Of a DNA stretch of 64,000 nt, positions 1 through 10,659 are shown piece by piece. The position numbers and the translations under genes are program-made. Below the pieces are notes generated by a model, which saw only the letters and a list, made by a program, of their open reading frames with translations, searched no databases and was not told the origin of the DNA. The stretch's first letter is position 1, and every line of letters starts with the position of its first letter. This stretch comes from Vesta saturnalis (Eukaryota; Arthropoda; Insecta; Coleoptera; Lampyridae): assembly GCA_036346205.1 (NCBI GenBank), contig JARFJB010001355.1:942501-1006500 (forward strand), read 5' to 3'.

Positions 1-70
1 CAAAGAATATAAGTCATTATCAAATAAATAGGAATTATCAAACAAATATTAAATACATAAATAAAAAGTT

Positions 71-144
71 CACCTCGAGTAGAATTTGAACCTACGACGT
101 CTACTTCGCTAGCATAGCGCTCTAACCACCTGAGCTAACGAGAT
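71..144 (-). tRNA. tRNA-like gene, anticodon AGC
   Basis: On the minus strand 74 nt fold into a standard cloverleaf: a 7 bp acceptor with one T-T mismatch, a 4 bp D stem, a 5 bp anticodon stem with one mismatch, a 5 nt variable loop and a 5 bp T stem with a TTCAAAT loop. The anticodon AGC (Ala) lies at 108-110. A-box (TAGCTCAGGTGG) and B-box (GGTTCAAATTC) promoters are good, and a TTTTT run three bases downstream is a Pol III terminator. The 3-70 pair is C-G, not the G-U that alanyl-tRNA synthetase recognises, so real alanine charging is doubtful. It could be a diverged tRNA or a tRNA-derived SINE head; the terminator favours a transcribed tRNA-like gene. Confidence 0.6.
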
Positions 145-145
145 A

Positions 146-820
146 CAAGCCCCAATCGATGTAAACTTTGTCTTTATGTATGCAGAAATAACTTATAATA
201 ATTATAATAACTTATTTATCAATTACAATGCTGCTAACTTACATATCAAATATGTCATCTATATTGTACCGTATGAATGGATAGTGCGTGCACATATTCA
301 TGGGTATCCAGGGATATTGCTTAGTTACTTGCGTCCTTTTTCAAGCAATTGTTCTAAATTTTAACTGCATTTTTCTTTTTGTGCTAAAATTTTGTTCCTT
401 TAATTTTTTAAGCAAGATGTGTCATCGCTCATTTATCCTTGAACATGTGGAAAATAAAGGTATTACTTTAAACAGTGAACCACAAAATAGATTAAAATAA
501 TGTTACGAAACAAAGCTCTAAAGTTTACAAGCCTTTCCTCAGTTAACTTAGTTCTATGTGCTTTATGGTTTCAGATTTCCATATACTGAGCATCCTTACA
601 TTCGGTATGGCCTAAAAAGAGAAATTCGAAACAAGTTCATTACACATTATGGCACGCTTATAATCTCTGTTACTACACAGTATAAATCAATCCTTGACAC
701 TATTTGTATGAGTGCTTTAATCACACGATTTAACCTTGGACAATCATATTTTTTGATATTTCTTAAATCAGTTTTACATCTAAAATAATTCTTACAGATA
801 TTACCATTTACTGAGGACGA
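146..820. other. AT-rich stretch, no recognisable gene
   Basis: Only short ORFs of 62 to 76 codons with no recognisable motif are present. I see no terminal inverted repeat, tandem repeat or convincing splice-bounded exon. Confidence 0.5.
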
Positions 821-826
821 TAAAAG

Positions 827-950
827 TAATTGTTATCGAAACGTTTAAATTTATACAAAATATAAATAGAATAATAATCAATTTAAAAACCCAAGGGATA
901 AGTATTTTAGTTATGCGTAATAACCGTGAAAGTTTGCGTTTTCATAAATC
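827..950 (+). repeat. dispersed repeat, copy 1 (partner 7828-7954)
   Basis: This segment aligns by eye along its length to 7828-7954, sharing TGTTATCGAAAC, a central TAAGTATTTTAG and a TTTTCAT end, at roughly two-thirds identity with small gaps. The partner copy lies just upstream of a Penelope-like reverse transcriptase fragment, so this may be a remnant of the same repeat family. No open frame survives here. Confidence 0.45.
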
Positions 951-1570
951 ACAATAATTATTTAAGTGATGTTAAATCTCAAAATAAATGCTAGGTACAG
1001 TAAAGTTTGAAATTTACGTTTAAGTAGCGCACAAAAGGGCTCAATAAAATGTTTTTCATAATTAGATTGTTTAATACCTACGTTATTTTAACGTTATTGA
1101 ATTAGTATGCAAACATATTTTGATTAAAGCGGTTTAATTAAAGGATTTTGAACAAAATTTAACAAACACGCTTAAATTTTGTAAAATTATACCACCTTTA
1201 TCTTAAATTGATTTTCCTGTTACGATACGGCAAATTATTTAATTACAAATGTAAATGAAGAGCTGTATGTAATGTTTCAATGTATTCTCTACAACCAATC
1301 TAAAACTAAATTATTCAATATTAAAAACAGTGCTGCCAAATTATCTGCCATAATGCTTTCTCATATATGTACATAAATAACTTCAAAGCCCAAAATATCC
1401 GACTTTCAAAAAAATTTTGCACCCTAAAAACGGTGCGCCACTGGCAGTTTTTTAAAATTTTTTAATTTAGATAATGTTCTACAAATTAACAAAAAACAAA
1501 AAACAAAAAATTGATCATTAGCCCTCAATACCTGAATTTTAGTCATATCGGATTTTAAACACGACCCTTT

Positions 1571-1815
1571 TTGATCAGCCATTTTGAATTTTTTAATGTT
1601 GACAAATGATTTACATAGCGATCTTAAAAACCCCCAAAACCCCACTTTAAAAAACTCGGTTAATAAATTAAATAAACACGATAATCCCCCATTGTTGATC
1701 CGCCATTTTGAATTTTTTTATTTTGACAAATGATTTATACATAGCAATCTTAAGAAACCCCAATACGCGACTTTAAAAAAAATCGGTTGATAAATTAGAA
1801 AATGCACAATTTTGT
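1571..1815. repeat. tandem duplication, unit about 123 bp, two copies
   Basis: Copies at 1571-1693 and 1694-1815 both open with TTGATC(A/C)GCCATTTTGAA and continue through GACAAATGATTTA, the CATAGC(G/A)ATCTTAA block and AATCGGTTGATAAATTA-like sequence. The two copies differ by substitutions and small indels. The motif CGCCACTGGC occurs on both sides, near 1434 and 1948, so the pair may sit inside one larger unrecognised repeat. No coding content. Confidence 0.6.
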
Positions 1816-2019
1816 ATCCTCTGGTTAGTAAGTATATATTTTTTTATTTTGAAATTATTAAAAAAGTATTAGTTTGTTTTGTGTAACTTATGATTAAAAT
1901 TTGAAGCAATTAATTTTTTAATTTTCTAATCCTCCAAAAATACCCCGCCACTGGCTAGACACAGACAGACACGAAATTTTTTTTTTCTAAAAACTTGTTC
2001 TTTATCGATAGCTTTAATG

Positions 2020-3240
2020 TTTGAGACGATATCGCGCACACTCACACACAGACACACAATCAGACAGGAGATGTTATTTTCTAAAAATGTATGTTTCCTA
2101 TTGTTTAGGCCACAAAACGTTGGGAAATGTAAAAAAAAAGTGTTTTTTTCTCTTTATAAGCACGTATATGAGAAAAAAATTATAATGTTAAAAAACCATT
2201 GCTCTGCGTTAACTTTATAATTCCTTGCATTAAAGAAAAAAATTATTTAAAAATGCTTTTAACTTAGTCAGCGATAATCATATACTTACCGTATTTAATT
2301 ATTTGCTTATGATCTCTTAAATCAGATAGAGTGGAGGGAAAGAAAATCGCAATTATTATATTCCTAACGAGTGTACTACATTCATGGGTAAACTGCGGCT
2401 AAATATCCGGCTGCTAATTTAGAATAAACGCAAACTTGAATTGGGTTTAATAGTTGCTAAGTGTTTACAAACACATACATAATAAACATAAAGTGAAGAA
2501 ACAAGTAAACGAAAGATTAGGGTTCTATCGAATGAATTTTGGAATCTAATACCAGACCGACGCACTGTATGAACGATGTAAAAGTAGTAATTTTTTGGGT
2601 GCGCACACCACAGTGTCAAGAGTGATATTGTAATTCGGGTTTTTGCAACACGCCTCCTAATGTATGTATAGTTAAAACTATAATGACTAACAGTATTAGT
2701 TGTCCACACCTACGAGCGCTATTTGTAAACACTAACGGGATTATAGGCTTAATTCTTTTACCACAGCTTTTGTTCTAAGGCATACGTTATTTATTCTCTT
2801 GCTACCTGTTTACATTCAAAGGCACACAAAACAGTTTATTACATTTATTAGCCTACCTTATGTATAATACTAAAGCTCTTGTAGGAGTGGGCTGAAAACA
2901 AAACAGTAATAGTGAAATGTTTCTGTTGCTACCAGCTGTCAGTTGTAAATATGGCTTAGTCAAATGAACAGCACCATAACCTACATTTTGAAAAGCCATT
3001 CTGTTTCAGTACAGCCTGCGACGTGTACTCCTGTAAACGCTGCTCTTCGCCGGAAATCAGTATTACATAATTCAATCATTTTTTAGTTACAACTTCAAGA
3101 AATGAATACATCAGTAGGATGAGGTCAGGGCCAAGTGGCTCAAATTTCTATAAATATATTTTTGCTGGTCGCTTGACCTCCGGTAATTAGTATGGAGCAC
3201 GTTATTGATAGATCTGAACTTGGTCGACCTCCTGTTATGG
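2020..3240. other. no gene recognised
   Basis: AT-rich sequence with a short CACACA/GACAGA-rich patch near 2037-2070. Small ORFs on both strands show no family motif. No repeat structure was recognised by eye. Confidence 0.4.
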
Positions 3241-3282
3241 AGATGAGGTGTACGAACATCGTCGTAGAAGCCTAAACACTTC

Positions 3283-4530
3283 ATCAGTTTGTTAGTGCTT
3301 TCTTATTACTGTGTAAGTAGCGTTAGCACAACCAAACGTTTTGATGCAAACAAATACTTTTGTAGTGCTGCTTTCTACCCATGCAGTTAGCACTACATCA
3401 CCTGCGTTGTTACTCACCTTTGCAGGTTGCACTGGTACTTCTGAGAAAACAACAAACAAAAAACACGTAACCTGCGCCAGCCACGAGTGCGTTGTTAGTG
3501 CTTCGTAGCCTTCATCCACCACGATTGGTAGTTTTAAGGACAACTACGCTATCTGAAGTTCTGGCCTTTATTAGAGACGCTAAAAACGCGACATCTTGAA
3601 TTGTTGGTGCATCTTAATGTTATGTAGCTCGATCCAGTACTACCAGTTGTTTTCAAGAAAAAGACTCCTGCTTGACTAGTGTTGACGTCCTACTCTTATA
3701 GGAAGCATTAAGGAAGTAACTTGCTTAGATCTTCAGTATTTTCTTAGTGCCAACAATACTCTGTAGGTAGTACCAGCGCTACCAGATGTTTTCCAACAGT
3801 ATGAACCCCCTTGTACAATGTTCTTTTCCTACTCATGTAAGAAGTACCATAAAACCTGATTTGATGCTTTTTAAGTACTTTGTAGGTCAGAAAACAAAAC
3901 TTTTCGTTGTTTGCTACCCTTTTTAGAAAAATTAACTACTGATTCTTAGTGGTTTGTTAGCGCCCCTTGGCAGTTTGTAGTTAGAATCAACATCAATTAC
4001 CATTTTCGATAAAACGATGCATCCTTGTGCAATACAGCCCACTTATTGCAAACACTGCGTAAGCTGCGTAAATCACGATTGTTTTGTTAGTGATCTTTAG
4101 TGATTTGTTACTTACACCAGCATGATCTTCCGTTTTAAAAATAACTACTTTTCGTTAAGCGCCGACCCTTATTAGCAGCATTAAAAACTTGATCAGTAGG
4201 GATTGTTAGTGCTTTGTTCGTGCCTTCGTTACTTTATACCTTGAGCCAGCATAACCAGCTGTCTCATAAAGACAACAGCTTTTTGACTAGTGTTGGCATC
4301 CTTTCTCTACTGGAAGCATTAACGCTTCCTTAGAGCTCTTTAATACTCTGAAGGTAGCATCAGCACAACTGCACAAACCCTCCTGCGCAGTGTTGCCTTT
4401 CTGCCATTATTAGAATTACTACGTGACTTGCGACAATCGTTCGTGATTTGTTACTCTCTTTTAGTGACTTACATGTTAAACCAACACAACCGGTCGTTTT
4501 TAAGAAAACGGCGTCCGCTTATGCACTGAA
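3283..4530. repeat. degenerate satellite-like array, unit about 125-130 bp
   Basis: A block of the type ACCAG-TTGTTTTcAAGAAAA, then GACTAGTGTTGgCaTCCT, then GGAAGCATTAA, then gTTAGTGCTTtgT recurs with drift. Recognisable starts lie near 3648, 3781, 3998, 4121, 4255, 4353 and 4490, spaced mostly 100-135 bp. The best-matching pair is 3648-3715 and 4255-4322. An 83-codon minus-strand ORF at 3292-3543 lies in the array and is probably chance. The array is old, with many substitutions and indels between units. Confidence 0.5.
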
Positions 4531-4684
4531 AGTTTGGTATCATTATTTGAGTTGATCGGCCAATTTTCATAGTTTTTGCTTTTATAGCGGGACGTTTCGG
4601 AAGTGGACTTTGCTTCCGTTATCAGGGTTAGTCCTGAGAAGGATTTGAGTCGAATTCATGTGTCAAGATTTTTTCCCAAGCACT

Positions 4685-4762
4685 TGGCTACTCTCAGATT
4701 CGAACTTTGGTACCTTTTACTTACAAGTCTGACATGTTTACCGCTGAGCCACTGAGTAATCC
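4685..4762 (-). other. tRNA-related sequence (pseudo-tRNA or SINE head)
   Basis: The minus strand has an A-box-like TGGCTCAGCGG and a B-box-like AGTTCGAATCT at tRNA spacing, with complementary ends (GG-TTACTC and GAGTA-GCC). The anticodon stem does not pair properly, so a working tRNA is unlikely. It sits beside a (TA)n tract. Confidence 0.4.
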
Positions 4763-4777
4763 AATATATATTTTTTA

Positions 4778-4779
<2 letters not shown>

Positions 4780-4823
<44 letters not shown>
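4780..4823. repeat. (TA)n microsatellite
   Basis: Uninterrupted TA dinucleotide repeat of about 22 units. Confidence 0.95.
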
Positions 4824-4825
<2 letters not shown>

Positions 4826-4829
4826 GTGT

Positions 4830-5585
4830 TTCGTCTTCGCGCATGATTGGAATCCATATGGGTTTCATTTTCACACTAGCTTGACTTATTGGATTTTCTG
4901 CTAGTGCATCTATGTGGCTTCTTTGAGTTTCCGGCGAGTTGTATTCTCGTCCTTTGTCACTATCTGTATGTTATCCCATTGTATGCGGTGGTCTTCGTTC
5001 TAGACTTATTCAACGATTCTTGAATTTTCCGTTTAGCCTTTGCGGGCATTATTCTTATGTTCCTGTTTTATGTATGCTCTGCCGCATCCACTTGTATACA
5101 CAATTCTTAGAATTCTGATCCTCATTGGTATCATTATTGAAAATACTAATGATAAATCCGGTGCACATTTCTAGTGCTTTATAGATAGCTTGAGTGTGAC
5201 CGGTTTTCTACTGCTTTATATTGGTACTAGTAAGAAGACAAAACTCCGTCTTCTAGTACCTTCCCGTCCTTATTTACTAACAAGACCTGCGCAGATCGTG
5301 TATGCCTCAATAGCACCTCTTATTTGTACCATCCACCAACAGGCCTAGCTATTCCCAGGAAAACGACACCTCGTATGCATTATTGTCCTATTGCCCTTAT
5401 TCAAATCACTGATTTATTTCGTTAGTGTCTTTATTCTTCATGTTACTTTGCCTCGATCTTTGATTACACAGTGCGTTCGTAAAGTAGCGTATAAATTCAA
5501 TTAAAATTAGAATGGGAGCTTAGAAGAAAACGCTCGGACCCGTCGATTTTTATTTTCACTTTAAATTTTTTTTACGTAAAAGTGA
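4830..5585. other. no gene recognised
   Basis: Mixed-composition sequence, less AT-rich than its surroundings, without long ORFs or motifs that I recognise. Confidence 0.4.
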
Positions 5586-5589
5586 AATA

Positions 5590-5600
5590 TACAGGGTGTG
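5590..5600 (+). repeat. isolated mariner-type end motif TACAGGGTGTG
   Basis: The same TACAGGGTG core is found in the terminal inverted repeats of the mariner-like elements elsewhere in this window. No partner end or transposase is linked to it here, so it is probably a relic end. Confidence 0.35.
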
Positions 5601-5979
5601 TCAAGAAAAATATATGACGTCTTCGACATTTATTTTAAATGTCAACCCCTATTTTTTATTAGAGAATTAGAAAGGGTACATCTTTTTATGTACGACAAGG
5701 TACATATGGATGATGTTAATGCAGTGTCTCAAACTTGCGTCCGCCGGCGATACCTCCCTTATTGATGGATGCTTTTTTGACAACGGCCCAAAACAAGTGA
5801 AAAAAGCAGTGACAAGTTACTGATTTTTAAGTCTAGAACTTTTAGTTGCTATAACGGTATTTACGCATTCTTAGCAGTGTGTTTTGGATGACTATACATT
5901 GATTCATTGGGAAGTCAGTATTTGAAGCCGCAGGTCAATAGTTTTTAATTGTCTGAAATAACCTCGAAATTACAACGAA

Positions 5980-7795
5980 GTGAAATTGATCATTGATAGA
6001 AAGTGATCAATCTCGCCCCGTTCCCTTTGCATATGGATAGATTAGTTACCTACGTTGTTCTATTGCTGTAGATGGGCAGGATATACAAAAAACACCTGGC
6101 AGCAGAAGTTATAGAAATTTTTCAGAATAGCAAACAGAAACTGCCCTTAGAACTATTGAAAATGGTGTCCGTTCTATTCGCGATGCAGCCAGAACCTATG
6201 GCATGTCTTACGGTGAGCTTCATAATAGATTCCATGGGCGTAGAATGAAGAAAGCTGGTGGACAGACAGGATTGTCAGCTGTTGAAGAACTGGCAATTTT
6301 GAATAATATATTGAAATGGACTGACTGGGGCGTTCTTTTAACGCAACAGTATTTAAGAATGTTTGTAAGATAAAACCGGTAGAACTATACATCGTTTTGA
6401 AAACAACTTGCCAGGTCCTGACGGGGTCAGCAGTTTCCCGAAAAGGCATCAAAATGATGAGAACTTCTTAAATTATGATATGTGGTTCTGTTTCCGGCAC
6501 ACCACTCCCTCCTTAAGTAATATACAAGGCTGAATATTTATGGGATACGTGGACGACAAATGGGTCTCCCATCCATGTTGTAATGTGACTTGTTGTTCTG
6601 GGGGCACTCGATACAATCGTACAAGTCACGGTTGGATAGATATGCCAACATTCAACGATGGTTCTCTACAGTTTGCCTGCCACATGCAAAAAGATTGTAT
6701 ATGCTTTTAGGAGATAACTTATCGTCTCATTTGAACCCTGTAGATTTGAGGCAGTGCGAAGAGCATAATACTTCGTTTGTGTCTCCCGCCAAATTGCACG
6801 CATCTATGCCAGCCACTAGATGTCGCTTTTTTTTGCCCTTTTGAGGAAAGCTGGCGAAAGACGTTAACTGCGTGGAAAATGAGGAATACCCAGACATTTT
6901 TAATTCCAAAAATTGAGTTTCCCCTTTACTTAAAGCAATGTTTAGATAACATGGACATGGTTCCACCAAAGGGTGCTTCTGAAGAAAAGACCGCCGTTAT
7001 CGGAATTTAATTTCTGGGTTTGAGTCTTGTCGTTTGGTACCATTTAATCCTGATAGAGTGTTACGAAAACTTCCTGACCATGCCAGTGCTGCTGAAAATG
7101 TTGAACGAGAAGTCACAGACAGTGTTACAGAGCATTTAAAAAATCAAAGGTATCATTCAAAAACACAACCCAAGCAAAAGGAAATGCTTAGGGTGGAACC
7201 CGGAAAAAGTGTAACTGCTCCCACTATTCAAGAGTCTTCAAGCGAGAAAGATAATAGTGCGACTATAGAATTAGACGACGGTAATGCCCATAATATAAGC
7301 TCAGATGAAGGTGAGCCTCTAGAATATACCCAACTAACTCTGAATGACGTTGTAACCGACAAATTTGTATTGTTTATATTCTTGCCCGGCTCAAGAAAGA
7401 AAACAGAAATTCGCTTCATTTACCTCATCAAAAATGTTTTAGAAGATTCGGAGTTTGAAGTAATTGGCCTAGTATATTCGGAGTCAAGAAAATTTTGTAA
7501 AGTTGATCAGTCTCACCCCGGTAACAATTTCCAGTAAACGAGTTGACGAAATTTATCGGGGTTGAAATTTACCACTAATACATAAGTGTAAGGCAGTTTA
7601 ATGCTATCTGAAGCAAGTGATCAATCTCACGCCAAAATGCGTATGAAATTGATCACCTACATTATAATTATTGTTTGTAAATATGTAGATTCTGATACAT
7701 TTATACTATTCTTACACATCAACATAACGCGACTGTTTTAAACCTAAAAGTAAAAAAGTTATTTACAACGACTAGTTTAAAATGATCAATCTCAC
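5980..7795. repeat. TGATCAATYTCAC motif copies flanking the pogo-like gene
   Basis: The 13-mer TGATCAATCTCAC, with 0-2 mismatches, occurs at 6004-6016, 7504-7516, 7618-7630 and 7783-7795. It occurs inverted as (G/A)TGAAATTGATCA at 5980-5992 and 7643-7655. Two of the copies form head-to-head pairs. They bracket the transposase pseudogene and look like subterminal transposase-binding repeats; that function is inferred. The 7504 copy overlaps the end of the ORF. Confidence 0.6.
6072..7537 (+). pseudogene. pogo/Tigger-type transposase pseudogene
   Basis: Remains of a DDE transposase of the pogo branch (pipsqueak-type HTH plus DDE domain, CENP-B/jerky-like). Fragments read in changing frames. An N-terminal psq-like HTH (IENGVRSIRDAARTYGMS) lies near 6155-6215. 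The second catalytic Asp is in LLGDNLSSH near 6705. CLPPN-THLCQPLDVAFF, with the third Asp, lies near 6775-6840. A C-terminal segment with LVPFNPDRVLRKLPD runs from 7028 to the stop at 7537. The first catalytic Asp cannot be placed. Several frameshifts separate these parts, so it is inactive. The last 167 codons form the longest intact piece. It is flanked by the TGATCAATYTCAC motifs. Confidence 0.75.
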
Positions 7796-7827
7796 CTCAC
7801 TTCAAGGTACTACTAAGGAACATAACT

Positions 7828-7954
7828 GTAAGTGTTATCGAAACATTTTAGATTTGTATAAACATAAATACAAAAATACACCGTTAAATACCAAGAAATA
7901 GCTAAGTATTTTAGATATGTGTAATAATGATAAAAGTTTACATTTTCATCGATT
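7828..7954 (+). repeat. dispersed repeat, copy 2 (partner 827-950)
   Basis: Diverged copy of 827-950. Here it lies immediately before, and slightly overlaps, the Penelope-like reverse transcriptase fragment. One frame reads a short protein-like stretch (YRNILDLYKHKYKNT), so it may have been coding. Confidence 0.45.
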
Positions 7955-8200
7955 TTCTAAATTTAAACATAAAAATTAATACACAAAACAAGTTTGAGGT
8001 TTCCATATTCATAAAACCGACACATACAGATATTACAATTTCAAACGATTCATGTCACCATAAAACACAGAAGTTAGCAGCATATAGATCATTAGTACTT
8101 AAAGCAATGTCATCACTATTAAACCAAGCAAATTTCAATAAAGCAATATCAATTATAAAACAAGTTACATAAGCAAATGGTTACATTTTAAATATAATGG
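7927..8200 (+). pseudogene. Penelope-like element, reverse transcriptase C-terminal fragment
   Basis: An 81-codon frame matches the end of Penelope-like reverse transcriptases: a FLDL-like start (IDFLNLNIKINTQ), then the diagnostic IKPTHTDITISNDSCHH block, a KLAAYRSLV-like helix and a final IKQVT. The following codons (ANGY) match the usual sequence after the stop. The catalytic upstream RT motifs are missing. Mariner copy A is inserted just downstream, and the element's GIY-YIG end reappears at about 10190-10513, so the two pieces were probably one element. Assignment rests on family memory of this block, not on a search. Confidence 0.65.
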
Positions 8201-8285
8201 AGACTTAAGTTAAAAAATTAAGAGAGCAAATTATCTATCAAAAACATTACCCAGTTAACACAGAACCGACAGAAAATAAATACTC

Positions 8286-10113
8286 GGTGATTGAAATAGG
8301 GCACATTTAATAGGAAACACCAATTTCTAGAGGAGATAGAAACAAACTAACTGACACGTTACGAGCTCGATTTCTGTAAGAAAGCGAACGCCGAAAACCG
8401 CACATAGAAATCTTCAACGGTTTAAAAGATACAGGGTGGTTTTCATTTTTAACCAACCCCCGTAACTTGCTTATTTACGAATATTTTTTGTTTCTGTAAA
8501 AACATTCTTAAGGTACTCTTTTGAAAGTAGTCCAATGTTGTTTTTGGTAAAAAAGTTGGTTTTGAAGCTATGCCATAATTTTTCCTTTTCGAAATAAAAT
8601 TATGATTAAAATGATGTGTAGACTTGATATTTTGGTTCAGCCGTTTTTGAGGTATTTGGTATTTTTCATTTATATCTAGTATTCGATGCCTAAAGACAAT
8701 GAAAACAGCCCATATGTTATTTAATGTGAATTAAACAAGTAAGCTTTAGTGTTAGGCATGACAGTTTGTTTGACGTTTTTGACAAATTTTTTATTGCTTT
8801 TGGTTATTATTACTTTTGCCAGAAACGTATCAAAATGAAAAAAAATTCTACATGCTTAAAATATAAACCCTATCGAGCAAGGAAGATGCACCGCCTTTCC
8901 GACAGAAATTTTCAACCTAGGATTAGTTTTTAGAGAAAACTCAAGTAAAGGAAAATTTTCCCCTGAAAATTCTTTGTACGGGTGAAGCGCATGTTGCCAG
9001 TAACGTGATATATAACAGAAATGATCAATCAAGGCCACTTTGGATTTAATGTACGGGCTGCGGTGTTCAGCGGACACATAGTGGGACCATACATCTTTAA
9101 TGACAACTTGAATCATCAGAGGTATATTGAGATCGTAGAAAACATTGTGGACCCATTTTTTGAAAATATACCCTTAATAAATTATGCTGAACTTCTCTAC
9201 TTTTAACATGATGGGGTCCCTTCTCATTCGACGCGACCAGTAACTAATTTTCTTAACAGACTTTTTTGCGAGCACGGGATTGGCAACAGAAGACCTGTTA
9301 ACTGGCCGGTAAGGTCCCCAGACCTCACCCTTTGCGATTACTACATGTGGGGAAGAGTAAAAGACAAAATGTTCAATCATCATCCAGAAACCAAGCAAGA
9401 TCTTGAGGATCAATTGGTGGAAGCATTTGATTCAATAAGCAATATTGAATTAACCAATGCTGCTAGGCACGCCCCCAAGAAATGCCGTTTATGTATTCGA
9501 AAAAGTGGTCACAAGTTTGAGCCTCTTCTCTAGTTACTTGTTTTGTGATTAAGTATTGTAATGTTTAGTATTTGTTTATCTTCTCTCATGGAAGTTATTT
9601 GAAAAAGTAAGTGTATAATAAGTTACTATTTAAGACATAACAAAGTCTACTACGTATTAGATATAATATTTTTTTTATTACAACGTTCAAGCTTACATAA
9701 ATACTTATGACAGAGATTAAGTTAGGCTGTTTTCATTGTCTTTAGGCATGGAACACTATATGTAAATGAAAAAATAGAAAATATCTCAATAACGGCTGAA
9801 CCAAAATATCAGGTATGCACACCATTTTAAAACTCTTGGAACACCATTGGATTCCTTTCAAAAAAGTGCCTTAAGAATGTTTTTACAGAAACAAAAATTA
9901 ATTCGTAAATAAGCAGGTTACGGGGGTTGGTCAAAAATGCACAAAACTGAAAACCACCCTGTATCTTTTAAACCGTTCAAGATATCGATGTGCGGTTTTC
10001 GGCATTCGCTTTCTTACAAAAATCGAGCTCGTAAAGTGTCGGTTAGCTTATTTCTATCTCCTCTAGAAATTGGTGTTTCCTACCAAAAGTGTCCAATTTC
10101 AATCACCACGGGG
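8286..10113. mobile_element. mariner-like element A (DD41D type) with long TIRs
   Basis: About 1.83 kb bounded by inverted repeats of roughly 390-430 bp (8286-8712 and 9727-10113). The outer ends read GTGATTGAAAT and ATTTCAATCAC. A second, internal TACAGGGTG end lies about 140 bp inside each arm, at 8430 and 9962. The interior holds a broken transposase. The element interrupts a Penelope-like sequence, so it is younger than that element. A TA target duplication could not be defined at these worn ends. Confidence 0.75.
8860..9533 (+). pseudogene. DD41D mariner-like transposase, N-truncated, broken (copy A)
   Basis: Remnant of a Tc1/mariner-superfamily transposase that would cut and paste element A. 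Readable parts are a linker HTH-to-catalytic segment from about 8860, the first catalytic region near 8978 where the usual TDEA reads TGEA (Asp to Gly), FGFNVRAAVFSGHIVGPYIF from about 9045, the second Asp in HDGVPSH near 9209, and RSPDLTLCDYYMWG with the third Asp near 9325. Exactly 41 residues lie between the second and third Asp. The reading ends in GHKFEPLL and a stop at 9533. Frameshifts occur around 8940-9010 and an in-frame stop lies at 9204-9206. The N-terminal HTH is lost. It cannot be active. Confidence 0.8.
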
Positions 10114-10189
10114 TGCATTATCAATTTGATATTTTGGAAAAATATCAGAAAAGGTAGCTCACATATTACAAAAGAAGAAGAAGGGGAAC

Positions 10190-10513
10190 GTAACTAATAC
10201 CAATGTTCTTAAATGTTTATTTAATGCCAAAGATTCAACTAACGACACTTTAACGTCGTGTATTTTTAAATTAAACTGTACATTCCGTAATTATCTTTAT
10301 ATTGGACAAACACTTAGTAACTTGGATATTACATAAAAGGAATACATTAAATGTTACAAATATAAGCACACAGATAAATCAAATTATGCCAAACAATCAA
10401 TAGTAAATAATCACCTTATGACTTCAGAAAGCAACATTAAATTTTTACATTTTTGTAATAAAAAAGATAGATTAGATGTTCTGGAACCATTCGAAATTTA
10501 TAAACATGAATAG
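10190..10513 (+). pseudogene. Penelope-like element, GIY-YIG endonuclease fragment
   Basis: A degraded GIY-YIG nuclease end: CIFKLNCTFRNYLYIGQT, carrying the YIG core, near 10258-10315. It is followed by a KHTDKSNYAKQSIVNNHL segment and a terminal LHFCNKKDRLDVLEPFEIY ending at the TAG at 10511-10513. In Penelope-like elements this domain follows the reverse transcriptase, whose end is at 7927-8200. At least one in-frame stop lies in the middle. Loss of the conserved Arg of the GIY-YIG helix is likely but the region is too worn to be sure. Confidence 0.6.
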
Positions 10514-10659
10514 AAAGGACCTGTAATGAACGATCAGGTCGGTTTTATAGACTTTTAACAGATATTTTAAGTATAGGATTATAATTTACATCAAATTTGC
10601 TATTCTAGCTTAATGATTTGTTACCAAAACAACGTGTTATTATTTTAATGATACAATGT

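Noticed and set aside
3292..3543. 83-codon minus-strand ORF
   Set aside because: It sits inside the degenerate satellite-like array and shows no family motif.
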